From: Erpobdella octoculata
Lineage: Eukaryota > Annelida > Clitellata > Hirudinida > Erpobdellidae
DNA length: 64,000 nt
Direction: 5' to 3'
Assembly: GCA_963978895.1 (NCBI GenBank)
Contig: OZ022242.1
Span: forward strand, 15,331,121 to 15,395,120
Shown here: positions 62,239-64,000 of the stretch, piece after piece
Layout of the letters: each line of letters starts with the position of its first letter
Position numbering within the stretch: the first letter of the stretch is position 1
Program-made: the position numbers and the translations under genes
The notes under the pieces: generated by a model
Seen by the model: only the letters and a program-made list of their open reading frames with translations
Told to the model about the DNA's origin: nothing
Databases searched by the model: none

Positions 62239-63125
62239 AAATTATTTTTCTTTTTTTTACGAAATCCGCCCTACAAGTTGACACCTCTAGTTTCGATCAA
62301 CGACAGTTTTGTTGTCATTTTATTTAATATTTAATAAAAACTTGCTCTTTTGGTTACCATTATTATAAGAAGTTTGATCAAGTCAGGATCTCAATTGCTG
62401 TAAATAATTGAATGTAGTTGTTACAAGAATTGCCTGCTTTACCTGTTCAGCAATATAAAAAAATTAATGCTGTGGTTGGAACCTTTCAATTTTAAAAACT
62501 CTAAAAAATGTAATCTTACGACTAAACGTTTGCGAATGTAACCTAGATAATAGGTATAACAGGTTGTGACTTGCAGATCAAACTTCCTATCCACAACACC
62601 TGTGATTCTGACGGTCAACCTCTTTCAATAGACCGACTAAATATTCACACTTATTATTTTAAAATTGAATGTATTAATTTATATTAATTAACCAACATCC
62701 ACGTGAATTCATGTTAATAATATCACTTCATGTAATAAAAATACATTTAAAAAAATCAAGATATGCTTATAGGTACAATGCTGGTCTGGAATAGGTTTTT
62801 TTGCCCATAAAAGAGCAAATGTTTTTAAGAACTATCCTAAATGTTTCTACTCTTTTTTATTATCATCAAAAACAAATACGCATGCTAAATTTCAGTACTG
62901 AAAACAGTAAGTGAAACATCGATTACATGATTACAAGATTAACAGGTAACACACGAAGTTAAGTAAAAGTGGATACAAATATAAATCTGTACTCTAACGG
63001 CTTTTGACGAGGAAATACCACCCAATGAGTTCCTGGAATTAAATTAAAAAGTTCTTAAAAAAACTTGTCCAATGACGCAATTGCCACGTGCCAAATACCG
63101 TCAGATCACGTGATAAACATGAGAG
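62239..63125. other. Non-coding AT-rich stretch
   Basis: No feature recognised. Confidence 0.4.
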
Positions 63126-63129
63126 CTGA

Positions 63130-63134
63130 TATAT

Positions 63135-63233
<99 letters not shown>

Positions 63234-63235
63234 TA
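63130..63235. repeat. (AT)n microsatellite
   Basis: AT tract with AAAT interruptions. Confidence 0.95.
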
Positions 63236-64000
63236 ATTATGAAAAAGACGACGATGACTGGTATGATAATGATAGTTTGAAAAGGAAGATGTAAAATAAT
63301 GACAGGCAGTGATGACTGGAGCGTGGAACTCGTTAGCGGAAAGGGCGGTATTATTGTTTTTAACATCGCCAAACATTTATTTGTCTGCCTGTATTTCTAT
63401 CTGTCTTTTGTTCCTCATACGTCTGTATTCCTCCATACCTCTCAATTTTATTTCATACCTTTCCATGTTTCTCCATAGTAATTTTTACTTTTTCTTTATA
63501 TTTCTTCTTTCCCCACGTTATCATGCCTCTCTCTGAATTCGTCTCACTTCATTTCTTGTTTTTATCTGTCTTTATATTGGTCACATAATGACGTTTTTCA
63601 ATGGTCGTGATTGATTCATGCTTGTCAGTTGTACTTGTAAATTATTGCGTACTAGTAATAAGCCATTGTGTACTAGTAATTAGTAGTAATAAACCATCAA
63701 AAATGGCGGGAAATAATTATATTTTTGACAACTGGTGCACAGTTTCTGTTCAAATACAGAATAAATAATCCAAGCATTTTATCAAAGCATTTGATGTACA
63801 AATGTACAACTCTTGAAATACGTTTACACGTGATGTTCAGATGATGTTTAGAAAAGAAGCATCATTTTCATTTTCCTAAAACTTCTTCAAATCCTAAATC
63901 GACTTTTTAAAGAAAATTGTTTCGTCTTATTTTGATTTTGTTACTAAATACGAACAAATGTAAATTTTATCTGCTTTCACTATCACGTCGTCATCATCAT
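63236..64000. other. Non-coding to the window end
   Basis: A CT-rich stretch lies at 63370-63550. Bases 63650-63705 contain two close copies of a GTACTAGTAAT word. The window ends inside an ATC repeat. No gene is recognised. Confidence 0.4.

Overview
This is animal nuclear DNA: AT-rich, gene-poor, with GT-AG introns, abundant microsatellites, and fragments of several transposon classes (hAT, P/THAP9-type, Helitron, a CR1/L2-like LINE, a tRNA-derived SINE). A degenerate CCCTAA tract (16.08-16.29 kb) fits a TTAGGG-type telomere repeat and argues against most insects and nematodes. I suspect a marine or other non-insect invertebrate but cannot name the species. Almost all long frames in the window are translated microsatellites, not genes.

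The main gene lies on the minus strand from about 42.89 kb down to 18.64 kb. I assembled ten coding exons by hand: 42226-42871, 40575-40671, 39842-39897, 38639-38838, 33570-33677, 33346-33426, 28338-29479, 20935-22344, 20659-20783 and 18635-20568. All junctions keep frame, and the exons sum to 5799 bases, or 1932 residues plus a stop. The product is a Polycomb group RING finger protein (PCGF/Psc/Bmi1 family). It has a C3HC4 RING, the family's conserved linker, a RAWUL domain split over four exons, and a Ser/Thr-rich, probably disordered tail of about 1500 residues. This resembles the long Drosophila Psc and Su(z)2 more than the short vertebrate PCGFs.

A complete intronless cullin (720 codons, 23454-25616) sits in the 6-kb intron 7 of that gene on the same strand. 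It keeps the C-terminal winged-helix domain and the NEDD8-acceptor lysine, so it looks like a retained retrogene. Intron 6 carries a P-element-like transposon (30487-32519) with inverted termini, an 8-bp target duplication, and THAP and transposase remnants with an internal deletion. Intron 4 holds a hAT transposase fragment, a second transposon-like element and a cluster of a GGGAACGGGAAAG-rich repeat.

Left of the gene (0-18.6 kb) are copies of the GGGAACGGG repeat, one LDL-receptor class A exon (minus strand, about 1.2-1.4 kb), a tandem family of about 480 bp units, a SINE, a hAT MITE, a LINE 3' end, a pure 816-bp (ATAC)n array bracketed by mirror-image minisatellites, and a 1.9-kb foldback element. 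Right of the gene (43-64 kb) I see no convincing host gene. That part holds a Helitron Rep fragment, a decayed ZMYM1-like hAT transposase (47.3-49.2 kb), hAT MITEs including one with a perfect 8-bp target duplication (55958-56716), minisatellites and many (AT)n tracts.
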